Source: Acidilobaceae archaeon (lineage in GTDB: Archaea; Thermoproteota; Thermoprotei_A; Sulfolobales; Acidilobaceae). Taken from it: a stretch of DNA of 64,000 nucleotides. Below, piece by piece: positions 32,191 to 41,371 of the stretch. The notes beneath the pieces are model-generated. The model was not told where the DNA came from and made no database searches. It saw only the letters and a list, made by a program, of their open reading frames with translations. The translations under genes and the position numbers were made by a program. The DNA is taken from NCBI GenBank assembly GCA_026413755.1, contig JAOAKH010000001.1, forward strand, positions 32,209 to 96,208. The letters are read 5' to 3'. How positions within the stretch are numbered: position 1 is the stretch's first letter; each line of letters starts with the position of its first letter.

Positions 32191-33514
32191 GGAACTTGTC
32201 GAGGCCTCTCCTCTCCCTCTTCTCCTCCCTCCTCCCCTCCCCCTTAGTCCCCCTTAGCTTCTCTGCCAGGGCCGCTATCTCGCTAGCCCTGGCGCCTGCA
32301 AGGAGCTTCAGCATCTCGCTGGAGAAGGGGTAGCCGAGCGTGAGCTTCGCAGCGGCCTCCGGGCTCCCCTGCCGGAAGATAACGAAGAGGTATGGCAGCA
32401 CCTCCGTCTTCACAGTGGCCTTCGAGGTCAGGAGCCTCTTTGCCAGGAGTGCAGCCAGCTCCTCCCTAACTTCCCTCATGGACTTCGTCTCGGCCATAGC
32501 CCTTATCCTCTCGGGGAAGCTGAACCTCTCCTTGCTGACCTCCCCCTTCTTCGCCAGCGCCACGCCTGGCCCCATGAGGTCGAAGACGTACCTTAGGAAG
32601 CTCCACTCGCCCGTAGCTTTCGCCCTGCTCAGCATGAGGCTAGCCCTTGCGAGGGCATCGTAAGCTCGGTAGAGGTCCTCTGGATCTTTGTACTTTTTCG
32701 GTATGTTGTCGTTGATCCAGGCCATGAGGCTCTCGTAGTCCTCCTCGCTCTGAGTAACTGCCCTCTTCGCCCTCCAGCCCTCCTCCGCGTAGAAGAGCTC
32801 TGAGAGCGTCCTCCAGATGTCGAGGCTCTTCTCCCTCCCCTTTACGAGCTTCTCCACGAGCTCCAGCCTCACCTCTCCCCTCTCAGCCACCGCCTGCAGG
32901 TCGTTGATCGCTGCCCTCGCGTCCCCTCTGTTCCTGCGGGCTATGAGCCCGAGGGCCTCCTTATCGCACTTCAGCCGCTCCTTTTCGCATATACTCTGCA
33001 GGAGCGTCACCACCTGAGCTTCCGTGAGCTCTCTGAAGGCTACCAGCTTGCTCCTCTCCCGCAAGGGCCTGAGCGACTCCTTCCAGGGGTCGTTGGCGGT
33101 CATTATTATTGGGTTAACTGTCCTTTCTAGCACAGAGGCCAAGAACTCTATGCCGCCCTCGTCAGCTCGCGGATCTATACCATCTACTTCGTCCATCAGT
33201 ATTACCATGAGCCTCTTCCTGAGGGGCCTCCTTGCTGCGGCGACCCCCACGATCCTCTCCAGCTCCTCCCTCCTCCTACTGTCGCTCGCGTTTAGCTCAA
33301 GGAGTTCTAGGTCTCTCTCCTTCACGAAGGCCTCCACGAGGCTGGTCTTCCCCACGCCTGGAGGACCGTAGAGCAGGAGCCCCTTCTCCCTAGGCGGGGA
33401 ACCCTTGAGCCAGGCCTCGAGCCAGAGCCCTATCTCTCTCTTTGCCTCCTCCTGATCTACTACCTCGTCGACCCTCTTCGGCCTGTGCTTCACGATCCAG
33501 GGGAGCTCCTTCAA
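32183..33514 (-). CDS. rfcL: Replication factor C large subunit
   Basis: A 443-residue AAA+ clamp-loader subunit from ATG 33514, with WIVKHRPKRVDEVVDQ at the N-terminus, Walker A GPPGVGKTS, and Walker B VILMDEVDGID. The helical collar domain ends in a basic tail (GEGRREEKRERRGLDKFLM). That tail may resemble a PCNA-interacting peptide, since its last residues are L-x-x-F-like. RFC opens PCNA and loads it at primer ends. It overlaps rfcS by 4 nt (ATGA), so the two subunits are made together. Confidence 0.96.
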   Translation of the reverse strand: MKELPWIVKHRPKRVDEVVDQEEAKREIGLWLEAWLKGSPPREKGLLLYGPPGVGKTSLVEAFVKERDLELLELNASDSRRREELERIVGVAAARRPLRKRLMVILMDEVDGIDPRADEGGIEFLASVLERTVNPIIMTANDPWKESLRPLRERSKLVAFRELTEAQVVTLLQSICEKERLKCDKEALGLIARRNRGDARAAINDLQAVAERGEVRLELVEKLVKGREKSLDIWRTLSELFYAEEGWRAKRAVTQSEEDYESLMAWINDNIPKKYKDPEDLYRAYDALARASLMLSRAKATGEWSFLRYVFDLMGPGVALAKKGEVSKERFSFPERIRAMAETKSMREVREELAALLAKRLLTSKATVKTEVLPYLFVIFRQGSPEAAAKLTLGYPFSSEMLKLLAGARASEIAALAEKLRGTKGEGRREEKRERRGLDKFLM

Positions 33515-34485
33515 CGTCTAGCCCTCTTGCCTAGGAGGGAGAGCCAAGCCAAGAGTGCAGAGAGCTGAATGTCGTCGTCGCTCCCCTCCGTTATCCTGAA
33601 GTGTATTTCCCCTATGTAGTCCGCTATCAGCACCCTGTGCTCCTCTGGGATCTTTAGTTCCGAGCTGAACACTTCCCTGTGCATTTGCTTCACCACGTCC
33701 TCTCCGCTCAAGCCGTACTCTATCATGAGCTTCCTCAAGGCCTTCCTCGCCTCTTCAAACTTGCCGGCGAGCGCGAGCTCCAGCATCTCCCTCACCTCCC
33801 TAGGCCTCGCGAGGCCGACTGCCCTGTACACCGAGTTAACCGTCACCTTCCCAAGGCTTGCCGCGGCCTGTAACACGTTTATCGCCTTCCTCATGTCGCC
33901 CTCAGAGATATCATATATGGCGTCGAGAGCCTCCTCCTCGTACTCCACGTTTTCTAGCTCTGCTATATACTTCAGCCTCCCCACCACGTCCTCCCTGCTC
34001 AACGCCACGAAGCGGAAGAAGGCGCACCTGCTCTGCAGCGGGTCTATGATCTTCGAGGGGTAGTTAGCTATGAGAATAAAGCGCGTGGAGGCCGTGTAGA
34101 GCTCCATGAGCCTCCTGAGCGCCTGCTGGGCATCGGCAGTCATGTTGTCGGATTCGTCGAGCAGCACTATCTTAAATGGTATCCCGGGCGCCGTCCTGCT
34201 CCTGGCGAACTCCTTTACTTTGTTCCTTATGGTGTCTATGCCCCTTTCGTCGGAAGCGTTTAGCTCGAGTAGGTGCTGTATGTAGTTCTCCCCGTAGAGC
34301 TCCCTGGCTAGCGCGTGCGCTACGGTGGTTTTCCCTGTTCCAGGCGGGCCGGCGAAGAGGAGGTGAGGTATGTTCTTCTCCTTCACGAAAAGCTTAAGCC
34401 TCTCCACCACCTCCCTCTGGTTCACCACTTCGCTAAGCGTCCTGGGCCTGTACTTCTCGACCCACAAGAGCTCTTTCACGCTCAA
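33511..34485 (-). CDS. rfcS: Replication factor C small subunit
   Basis: A 324-residue AAA+ protein. LLWVEKYRPRTLSEVVNQ, Walker A GPPGTGKTT, Walker B VLLDESDNM, and the SRC motif in DPLQSRCAFFRF with its arginine finger are all present. Four copies join one large subunit in the pentameric loader. The start is ATG at 34485, with a minus-strand TATA (ccttatagcc) at 34515-34524. It is divergent from gins23-mcm, placing four fork proteins around one control region. Confidence 0.97.
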   Translation of the reverse strand: MSVKELLWVEKYRPRTLSEVVNQREVVERLKLFVKEKNIPHLLFAGPPGTGKTTVAHALARELYGENYIQHLLELNASDERGIDTIRNKVKEFARSRTAPGIPFKIVLLDESDNMTADAQQALRRLMELYTASTRFILIANYPSKIIDPLQSRCAFFRFVALSREDVVGRLKYIAELENVEYEEEALDAIYDISEGDMRKAINVLQAAASLGKVTVNSVYRAVGLARPREVREMLELALAGKFEEARKALRKLMIEYGLSGEDVVKQMHREVFSSELKIPEEHRVLIADYIGEIHFRITEGSDDDIQLSALLAWLSLLGKRARR

Positions 34486-34514
34486 GCATAGCCCCCCCTA
34501 TGGACGTCCCTGAG

Positions 34515-34524
34515 GCTATAAGGG
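34515..34524 (-). promoter_or_regulatory. TATA box for rfcS-rfcL
   Basis: The minus strand reads ccttatagcc 30-39 nt before the rfcS ATG at 34485, within the 123-nt divergent region with gins23. Confidence 0.5.
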
Positions 34525-34565
34525 GAGCTGCGTGGTTAAGAGCTCTCGGCCCCCGAGCTCCCCCT

Positions 34566-34575
34566 TACATATATT
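34566..34575 (+). promoter_or_regulatory. TATA box for gins23-mcm
   Basis: tacatatatt lies 34-43 nt before the GTG at 34609, in the divergent region with rfcS. Confidence 0.5.
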
Positions 34576-34608
34576 CCCTTCGCAAAGAGTTTCTATGCGG
34601 GGGGTTCT

Positions 34609-35175
34609 GTGGCCATAAAGGAGAGGTTGGAGCTGGCAAAGCTATCGTACTTGCAGAGGAGGGTTAGGGTGCAGTTCCTCAAGGACTACCCGGCTCTGCC
34701 CACTCCATCTGGCATCATAAACGCTAGGAGGGGGGACGAGCTGGAACTGCCACGCTGGCAGGCAAGGCTGCTGAGGGCTCAGGGGTACGTGGAGGTAAGG
34801 GAGGCGGTCATGGACGTAGGCTACATAAACCAGCACCACTTCAAGGAGAAGAGGGGGGAGAGCGCTGCGCAGCTCGTCCACCTGCAGCCCGACTTCTATC
34901 TAAAGGCGGGGGAGCTGGTGGCTTTGCTCAACAGCGCCATAAGGGAGAGCCCCAGCTCTGGGGTAATCAGAGAAAGGGAGGGGGTGGAGAGGAACCTGGT
35001 AGACCTGGCCGAGATGAGGCTGGGGAAAATGCTAAGGCTGGCGCAGGCGGGGGAGAGGGGTATGAGGGAGAGAATGACGCCCGAAGAGCTGGCGCTCTTC
35101 GAGCACCTCCTGGAGGGAATAGAGGCCTGGAAGAACCACGTGAGACTCCTCGCGAGGGGTGAGGGGCTTGGGTAA
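34609..35175 (+). CDS. gins23: GINS subunit, Gins23-like
   Basis: A 188-residue protein from GTG. A short beta domain comes first (VRVQFLKDYPALPTPSG, then LELPRWQARLLRAQGYVEV) and a long helical domain second. This B-then-A order is that of Gins23, the counterpart of Psf2/Psf3, rather than Gins51. GINS joins MCM and the Cdc45/RecJ-like protein in the active replicative helicase. The immediate overlap with mcm (17 nt) supports the call; crenarchaeal gins23 next to mcm is a known arrangement. Confidence 0.82.
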   Translation: MAIKERLELAKLSYLQRRVRVQFLKDYPALPTPSGIINARRGDELELPRWQARLLRAQGYVEVREAVMDVGYINQHHFKEKRGESAAQLVHLQPDFYLKAGELVALLNSAIRESPSSGVIREREGVERNLVDLAEMRLGKMLRLAQAGERGMRERMTPEELALFEHLLEGIEAWKNHVRLLARGEGLG

Positions 35176-37210
35176 GGAGATCGCTGCTATAGCATACGGG
35201 GACGCCTTCAGGGAGTTCGTGTCCAGCTTCCGCGACGAGAGCGGCTCGCTGAAGTACAAGGAGAGACTAATGAGGATGCTCAACTTCGGTGCCAGGAGCC
35301 TCGTGATCGAGTTCGGGGACCTCTACAGGTACGACGTGGCCCTCGCAGAGGACCTGGTGGACAAGCCGGGCGTAGTGCTGAAGGCCTTCAGCGAGGAGCT
35401 AGCAAGGCTGGCCGGGGACCAGAAGAGGTACAAAGTGAGGGTAGTGGGGCTCTACGAGGTCACCAAGATCAGGAACGTTAGGAGCGAACATGTGGGGAAG
35501 CTCGTGGAGATAGAGGGCATAGTAACCAGGATGCACCCCCACAAGAGCAAGCTCCTGAAGGCGTACTTCAGGCACGACAGGTGCGGAGGCGAGTTCCAGT
35601 GGCCTCCGGGCGACGAAGAGGTAGGGGAGAGGGTGGATAGGCCCACAGTTTGTCCAGTCTGCGGCGAGGGCGGAGGGAGGTTCATATTGATGAGGGAGCG
35701 CTCCCTGTTAGTGGACTGGCAGAAGATAGTTGTGCAAGAGAAGCCGGAGGACGTGCCCGGCGGCCAGATGCCGAGGAGCATACCTGTGCACCTAACTGAG
35801 GACCTCGTGGACTCAGTGAGGCCTGGCGACAGGGTCTCGATCACGGGCATAGTTAGGCTGTACGACGAGGACTCTAGGAGCCCTTACCAGGACCTTTACG
35901 TAGAGGCAGTGGGCGTGAGGGCCTCGGAGAGGGCCTTGGAGGAGGTGGTCATAACTAGGGAGGACGAGGAGAAGATACTGGAGCTCAAGTCCGATCCGTG
36001 GATTAAAGAGAAGATCATATCGAGCATAGCCCCCGGCATATACGGCTACTGGAACCTGAAGGAGGCCATAGCCCTCCTTCTCTTCGGCGGCCAGCCAAAG
36101 GTGCTCAAGGACGAGACGAGGATAAGGGGCGACATACACGTGCTTTTCCTAGGAGATCCGGGAGTAGCAAAGAGCCAGCTGCTGCAGGCAGCCTCAAGGA
36201 TAGCCCCTAGGGCCGTGTTCACTACTGGAAAGGGCTCCACTGCGGCAGGCCTCACCGCAGCCGTCGTGAGGGACAGCAGGACGGGCGAATTCTTCCTCGA
36301 GGCGGGGGCGCTAGTGCTTGCCGACGGCGGCGTGGCTGTGATAGACGAGATAGACAAAATGGACCCGAAGGATAGGGTCGCCATACACGAAGCCATGGAG
36401 CAGCAGCAGGTAAGCATATCGAAGGCCGGCATAGTGGCGAGGCTGAGCGCTCGCGCCTCTGTACTGGCAGCGGGGAACCCGAAGCTGGGCCTCTACGACC
36501 CAAATAGGAGCTTTGTAGACAACGTTAACCTCCCTCCCACCATACTCTCCAGGTTCGATCTTATCTTCGTGATCAGGGACACAATCAACATAGAAAGGGA
36601 TAGGAAGCTCGTGAAACACATACTGGGCGTCCACGCGGAGCCGGAGAGGGCGAAGCCCGAGATCGAGCCCGAGTTACTGAAGAAGTACATAATATATGCA
36701 AGGAGGTACGTGAGGCCCAAGCTAACGCCCGCAGCAAGCCAGCTCCTAGAGGAGTTCTTCGTAGAGGTGAGGAGCGCCGCGCTCCACCACCAGGAGGGAG
36801 GGCAAGCTCCTGTGCCGATCACGGCAAGGCAGCTAGAGTCGCTCGTAAGGCTAGCGGAGGCGCATGCAAGGATGGCGTTGAGGGAGGAGGTGACGGAGGA
36901 GGACGCCGCTGCGGCCATAAGGCTTATGACGGAGTACCTCACGAGCGTGGGCATGGACGTGGAGAGCGGAGTAGTGGACGTGAGCACCATAATGACTGGG
37001 ACAGGCTTCACGACCAGGAGGCTAATGGCAGAAGTGCTTGACCTCATAAAGAGGGGGAGCACCGAGGGGAAGTGTGTGAAGCTGGAGGACATAGTCGCTG
37101 AGATGTCAAAGAGAAACGTAGAGAGGCGGAAGGTGGAGGAGGTGGTGAGCAAGATGAACAGAGAAGGGATAATTTACGACAAGGGCAACGGTTGCTACAT
37201 GGCAGTATGA
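35159..37210 (+). CDS. mcm: MCM replicative DNA helicase
   Basis: A 683-residue protein from GTG 35159 (TTG 35168 is an alternative). The N-terminal domain has a zinc site with RCGGEF and CPVCGE. The AAA+ core has Walker A GDPGVAKSQLL, Walker B VAVIDEIDKM, the sensor in LAAGNPKLGLYD and the arginine finger in LSRFDLIF. A C-terminal winged helix ends at CYMAV. MCM unwinds DNA at the fork as a hexamer. It is cotranscribed with gins23 and followed 6 nt later by hel308. Confidence 0.97.
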   Translation: MRGLGKEIAAIAYGDAFREFVSSFRDESGSLKYKERLMRMLNFGARSLVIEFGDLYRYDVALAEDLVDKPGVVLKAFSEELARLAGDQKRYKVRVVGLYEVTKIRNVRSEHVGKLVEIEGIVTRMHPHKSKLLKAYFRHDRCGGEFQWPPGDEEVGERVDRPTVCPVCGEGGGRFILMRERSLLVDWQKIVVQEKPEDVPGGQMPRSIPVHLTEDLVDSVRPGDRVSITGIVRLYDEDSRSPYQDLYVEAVGVRASERALEEVVITREDEEKILELKSDPWIKEKIISSIAPGIYGYWNLKEAIALLLFGGQPKVLKDETRIRGDIHVLFLGDPGVAKSQLLQAASRIAPRAVFTTGKGSTAAGLTAAVVRDSRTGEFFLEAGALVLADGGVAVIDEIDKMDPKDRVAIHEAMEQQQVSISKAGIVARLSARASVLAAGNPKLGLYDPNRSFVDNVNLPPTILSRFDLIFVIRDTINIERDRKLVKHILGVHAEPERAKPEIEPELLKKYIIYARRYVRPKLTPAASQLLEEFFVEVRSAALHHQEGGQAPVPITARQLESLVRLAEAHARMALREEVTEEDAAAAIRLMTEYLTSVGMDVESGVVDVSTIMTGTGFTTRRLMAEVLDLIKRGSTEGKCVKLEDIVAEMSKRNVERRKVEEVVSKMNREGIIYDKGNGCYMAV

Positions 37211-37216
37211 TGAGCC

Positions 37217-39337
37217 ATGGTCACCCCTAGGACCCAAGAGCTCCTGCAGAGGCTGGGCTATACGAGCCTTTACCCTCCTCAGGCAAAGGCAATAGAGGCG
37301 GGGGTGGAGAGGGGGGAGAGCGTCCTGGTCTCCACCCCCACAGCCTCTGGCAAGACTCTGGTGGGCCTGATAGCCATAGTAAACTCCCTCGTCCCGGGGG
37401 GCGGGAAGGCGTTCTATACTGTCCCTCTCAGGAGCATAGCCATGGAGAAGAGGGAGGACTTCAGGGTCCTCGAGGCCATGGGCTACGAAGTGGGGATAAG
37501 CATAGGGGACTACGAGGAGAAGGCCGTAAGAGGGGACGTCGTCATAACTACCTACGAGAAGTTGGACTCCCTTCTCAGGAACGAGCCGTCGCTGCTGGAG
37601 AAGATAAGGGTGCTCGTTGTAGACGAGGTGCACTACGTAGGCGATCCCGAGCGAGGCCCTGTTCTCGAGTCCCTCCTGGCTAGAGTGCTCTCCTCCTCCA
37701 GGCCTCAGCTGGTGGGGCTGAGTGCCACGATCCCTAACGCCGAGGAGATAGCGGGGTGGCTGGGGGCAAAGCTAGTGCAGGACAGCTGGAGGCCTGTACC
37801 ACTATACGAGGGGGTCTACAAGAGAGGAAAGATATACTACTCCGACGGGAGGGTGAAGGAGGTAAAGGAAGAGACGGGCCTGGCGGACCTGGACTTGGTT
37901 ATAGACTCCTCCGAGGAAGGGGGGCAGGTCATAGTTTTCTCGCAGTCCCGGCGGAGGGTGGTTCAGCTGGCCACGAGGGCCTCTAGGTTCTCCTCAAGGC
38001 TCTCCTTCGACAAGAGGGCTGCGCGAGAAGCAGCTGCGGAAATAGCCATGAGCGAGGGTCCAAAGGCCCTGAAGGAGGAGCTGCAGAAGCTTGTCCTCAG
38101 CGGGGTGTCATATCATCACGCAGGCCTCTCTAATGAGCAGAGGAGGGCAATAGAGGAGGCCTTCAGAAGAGGGGGGCTGGCGGCGATCTACTCCACGCCC
38201 ACCCTAGCGGCTGGCGTTAACTTGCCGGCGAGGAGGGTGGTAGTGGAGGAGTACAGCAGGTACGAAGAGGGCCTCTGGAAGCCCATATCTGTCGCGGAGT
38301 ACAAGCAGCTGGCGGGCAGGGCCGGGAGGCCTGGGCTAGACCCGTATGGGGAGGCAGTTATAGTGGCCTCCTCTGACGACGAGCCAGAGGAGCTGCTGGA
38401 GGAATACGTGAGGGGGGAGCCGGAGAGGGCAGAGAGCCGGCTCGAAGGCCTGAGGGAGCTCAGGCACATTGTCCTTGGGCTCGTGGCGTCCGGCGTGAGG
38501 GGCAAGAAGTCCATATATGCAGTGCTGGAGAGGACCCTATACGCTTACCAGAGCTCCCCTTCGGAAGTGAAGAGGAAGGCCTCTAAGGCCCTTGAGGACT
38601 TGAGGTCGTGGGGGCTCGTGGAGGGGGCAGACGAGCTCAGGGCGACGCCCCTTGGGCAGGAGGTGGCGAGGAACTACCTGGACCCCCTCACGGTCCCAAG
38701 GCTGAGGGAGGCCCTGGGGAAGATCAAGGGGGCGAGCGAGCTCGAGCTCGCCCTCCTCATATCCCTCATGCCAGACATGACCACCTTCCCCGTGAGCAAG
38801 AGGGAGGAGGAGGAGCTCATGGACGAGGTGCTCTCGCTCTCGACTCAGCTCTTCGACGCCATAGACTGGCAGGAGCCCTCGGAGGTCAAGGCGGTGAAGG
38901 CGGCGCTGGTCCTCAGGGCGTGGGTGGAGGAGGTGCCCGAGGACGAGATCCTGAAGAAGTACAACGTGGGGCCTGGCGACGTCGCCCTCCTCGTGGACAA
39001 CGCCTCGTGGATCTCCTCGGGGCTCTCGAGGATCGTGAAGTTATTGGAGGCCCCCGCAGGGCTTGCGGAGGGCCTTAAGCTCATGGAGGTGAGGATCAGG
39101 CACGGCGTAAGGCCGGAGCTGCTGCCTTTGGTGGCAATACCGGGGGTGGGGCGAGTTAGGGCCAGGAGGCTATACGCGGCGGGCTACAGGAGCATACAGG
39201 ACCTCTTGCTGGCAAGGCCGGAGGACCTCATGAAGGTCCCAGGCATAGGCCCGCAGACGGTGAGGGCCATTATGGACTTCCTGGGCAGGGAGGAGGGGCC
39301 TAGGGGAGGGCGGGGCCTAGAGGGCTACATAGAGTAA
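37217..39337 (+). CDS. hel308: Hel308 (superfamily 2) DNA helicase
   Basis: A 706-residue helicase from ATG. Motif I is PTASGKT at 41-47, motif II DEVH, motif III LSATIPN, and motif VI AGRAGRPG. The winged-helix and ratchet domains follow, then a C-terminal helix-hairpin-helix (ALVAIPGVGRVRARRLYAAG, VPGIGPQTVRAI). Hel308 unwinds lagging-strand forks and helps restart stalled replication in archaea. It sits directly behind mcm, consistent with shared expression. Confidence 0.95.
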   Translation: MVTPRTQELLQRLGYTSLYPPQAKAIEAGVERGESVLVSTPTASGKTLVGLIAIVNSLVPGGGKAFYTVPLRSIAMEKREDFRVLEAMGYEVGISIGDYEEKAVRGDVVITTYEKLDSLLRNEPSLLEKIRVLVVDEVHYVGDPERGPVLESLLARVLSSSRPQLVGLSATIPNAEEIAGWLGAKLVQDSWRPVPLYEGVYKRGKIYYSDGRVKEVKEETGLADLDLVIDSSEEGGQVIVFSQSRRRVVQLATRASRFSSRLSFDKRAAREAAAEIAMSEGPKALKEELQKLVLSGVSYHHAGLSNEQRRAIEEAFRRGGLAAIYSTPTLAAGVNLPARRVVVEEYSRYEEGLWKPISVAEYKQLAGRAGRPGLDPYGEAVIVASSDDEPEELLEEYVRGEPERAESRLEGLRELRHIVLGLVASGVRGKKSIYAVLERTLYAYQSSPSEVKRKASKALEDLRSWGLVEGADELRATPLGQEVARNYLDPLTVPRLREALGKIKGASELELALLISLMPDMTTFPVSKREEEELMDEVLSLSTQLFDAIDWQEPSEVKAVKAALVLRAWVEEVPEDEILKKYNVGPGDVALLVDNASWISSGLSRIVKLLEAPAGLAEGLKLMEVRIRHGVRPELLPLVAIPGVGRVRARRLYAAGYRSIQDLLLARPEDLMKVPGIGPQTVRAIMDFLGREEGPRGGRGLEGYIE

Positions 39338-39347
39338 TTTATTATCG
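39338..39347 (+). promoter_or_regulatory. TATA box for moaC-moeA
   Basis: tttattatcg-like AT stretch right after the hel308 stop lies about 27-36 nt before TTG 39374. Confidence 0.45.
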
Positions 39348-39373
39348 CCTCCCTCGCTAGCCCGGGGGAGCCT

Positions 39374-39817
39374 TTGGGCGCGAACATGGTGGACGTGAGC
39401 CTAAAGCCGGCAGTACATAGGGAGGCGGCGGCCTCAGGCAAAATACTCCTCAAGCCTGAGACCGTGAGGAGGATAAAGGAGGGCAAGGTGGAGAAGGGGA
39501 ACGTGGAGGCCGTGGCCTCCACGGCTGCGATACTGGCCGTCAAGGGCACTCCGCAGATACTTCCCCTCTGCCACCCGATACCGATATCCTCCGTTAAGGT
39601 CAGCTTTGAGTACGGCGAGGACTACGTGAAGGTGAGGGTGGAGGTGAAGAGCAAGGCAGAGACGGGGGTGGAGATGGAGGCCCTCACGGGGGCCTCCGTG
39701 GCTCTCCTCACGATCTGGGACATGGTGAAGGCCTACGAGAAGGACGAGGAGGGGCAGTACCCTAGCACGCGCATATGCGACGTGGTCGTAGAGAGGAAGG
39801 TGAAGACAGGGCCATGA
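39374..39817 (+). CDS. moaC: Cyclic pyranopterin monophosphate synthase MoaC
   Basis: A protein of 143-147 residues (TTG 39374 or ATG 39386). MVDVSLKPAVHREAAASG, LCHPIPISSVKV, GVEMEALTGASVALLTIWDMVKA and EKDEEGQYP are MoaC hallmarks, including the conserved His, Glu and Lys residues of the active site. It completes the first step of molybdopterin synthesis from GTP after MoaA. It overlaps moeA by 4 nt as ATGA. Confidence 0.95.
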   Translation: MGANMVDVSLKPAVHREAAASGKILLKPETVRRIKEGKVEKGNVEAVASTAAILAVKGTPQILPLCHPIPISSVKVSFEYGEDYVKVRVEVKSKAETGVEMEALTGASVALLTIWDMVKAYEKDEEGQYPSTRICDVVVERKVKTGP

Positions 39818-41076
39818 TGGGGGGCTTCAAGGAGCTCACGCCGGTCCAAAAGGCTGTGGAGCTCCTGAGGGCTCACGTGGTCCACAGGCCTGGGAAAAGG
39901 AGGGTGAGCATAGAGGAAGCTCTCGGGAAGTACTTGGCAGAGGACGTGGTCTCCCCTTTCAACATTCCGCCAGTAGAGAGGGCTGTGGTGGACGGCTATG
40001 CAGTCAGGAGCTCCGATACCTTCGGCGCCTCCCCCACGAGCCCAGCGATCTTGCGCGTGAAGGGCTTCCTTAGGGCGGGCGAGGAGCCGAGGTTCTCCGT
40101 GCTGCCTGGCGAGGCAGTAGAAGTAGCCACTGGAGCGCAGCTGCCGCCGGGAGCAGACGCGGTGGTCATGTACGAGAGGACAAGGAGGGTAGGGGAGCTT
40201 CTCGAGGTCATGGAGGCCGTACCGCCATACGGGAACGTGGGAAGGGTGGGGGAGGACGTGAGGGAAGGCGAGGTCGTGCTGAGGAGGGGCACGAGGCTAA
40301 TGCCATGGGACATAGCGGTCCTGGCCTCAATGGGGCTGAGCGCCGTGGAGGTCTACGAGCTCAGGGCGGCGGTCCTCAACGTGGGGAGCGAGCTGGTGGA
40401 GCTAGGCCAGCTAGATCCCTCCGAGGCGGCGAGAAGGGGGTTGGTGATAAACAGCAACAGGTACTCCATATCTGCCCTCCTCTCCCTCTACGGCTTCTCC
40501 CCGCGGTACTTGGGCATAGTGCCCGACGACGAGAGGGAGATAGCTAAGGCTATATCGAGGGCCCTGCAGGAGCACGACGCCGTGATCACCGTAGGAGGGG
40601 CCTCCGTGGGGAGGGCGGACCTCACGGTAAAGGCTGTGAGGGAGCTGGGCGCGGAGCTGGTCATCCACGGCGTCCTCCTCAGGCCTGGGAGGGCTAACAG
40701 CGCTGCCGTCGTAAACGGCAAGCCGGTCTTCATGCTCGCGGGCTTCCCCGTCGCTGCAATAGTGGGCTTCGAGGCCCTGGCAAAGCCCGTTCTGCTGAGC
40801 ATGGTGGGCGGCGAGGAGGAGCCAAAGGCAGTAGTAAAGGGGATCTTGACGAGGAGGGTGACTACGCCCATAAACGTGAGGAGCTACGTGAGGGTGAGGG
40901 TATATGAGGAGGGAGGCAGGCTATACGTGGAGCCCCTGGCGCTGACGGGCAGCGGCGTCCTCAGCACCCTAGTCAGGGGCAACGGGATCTTGTTGGTCCC
41001 CGAGGACAGGGAGGGCTACGACGAGGGCGACGAGGTGGAGGTAATCCTGTTGAGGCAGCCTAGTAAGTCACCTTGA
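39814..41076 (+). CDS. moeA: Molybdopterin molybdenumtransferase MoeA
   Basis: A 420-residue protein from ATG 39814. VERAVVDGYAVRSSDT and GAQLPPGADAVVMYE are MoeA signatures, followed by the MoCF-binding domain with NVGSELVELG, TVGGASVGRADL and FMLAGFPVAA. A beta-barrel C-terminal domain IV follows. It inserts molybdate or tungstate into molybdopterin-AMP; tungsten enzymes are common in thermophiles, but the metal cannot be read here. The open frame begins at 39775 inside moaC, but ATG 39814 matches the family N-terminus. Confidence 0.95.
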   Translation: MMGGFKELTPVQKAVELLRAHVVHRPGKRRVSIEEALGKYLAEDVVSPFNIPPVERAVVDGYAVRSSDTFGASPTSPAILRVKGFLRAGEEPRFSVLPGEAVEVATGAQLPPGADAVVMYERTRRVGELLEVMEAVPPYGNVGRVGEDVREGEVVLRRGTRLMPWDIAVLASMGLSAVEVYELRAAVLNVGSELVELGQLDPSEAARRGLVINSNRYSISALLSLYGFSPRYLGIVPDDEREIAKAISRALQEHDAVITVGGASVGRADLTVKAVRELGAELVIHGVLLRPGRANSAAVVNGKPVFMLAGFPVAAIVGFEALAKPVLLSMVGGEEEPKAVVKGILTRRVTTPINVRSYVRVRVYEEGGRLYVEPLALTGSGVLSTLVRGNGILLVPEDREGYDEGDEVEVILLRQPSKSP

Positions 41077-41371
41077 AGACCTGCGCGTACGCTACTCCCT
41101 TCACCCACAGCACGGCTTCGGGGCTCACGAGCTCCATGTCTATGGCTATCTTCACAGCTCTGGGGCCCACCAGTATCAGAACGCTGGCCTCCCTCATGAG
41201 CTCCCTTGCCTCCTCTTCCTCCAGCAGTCCCCCCTCGTAAAAGCTCCTCCTCACGTCTATGGTAACCCCTCTCTCGTCCCTGAAGACTTTCCCCAGCAGC
41301 TCCTCGTCCACTATGCTTGCCATGAGGGAGCCGTCGGGGAGCTGGGTGAGCCTTGCATGGAACTTACTCAA
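41060..41371 (-). CDS. DUF424 family protein
   Basis: A 103-residue protein. SIVDEELLGKVF, VRRSFYEGGLLEEEEARELM, ASVLILVGPRAVKIAID and the C-terminal GVAYAQVFKV match the archaeal DUF424 (COG2412) family, whose members are small single-domain proteins of unknown function. The start is TTG or ATG at 41371, inside the 5' coding end of a second minus-strand gene by 8 nt. Its 3' end converges on moeA with a 17-nt overlap. Confidence 0.78.
   Translation of the reverse strand: MSKFHARLTQLPDGSLMASIVDEELLGKVFRDERGVTIDVRRSFYEGGLLEEEEARELMREASVLILVGPRAVKIAIDMELVSPEAVLWVKGVAYAQVFKVTY

Noticed and set aside
36493..37152. Minus-strand open frame of 219 codons opposite mcm
   Set aside because: Shadow of the MCM coding strand, Ser/Thr/Leu-rich and without a start context.
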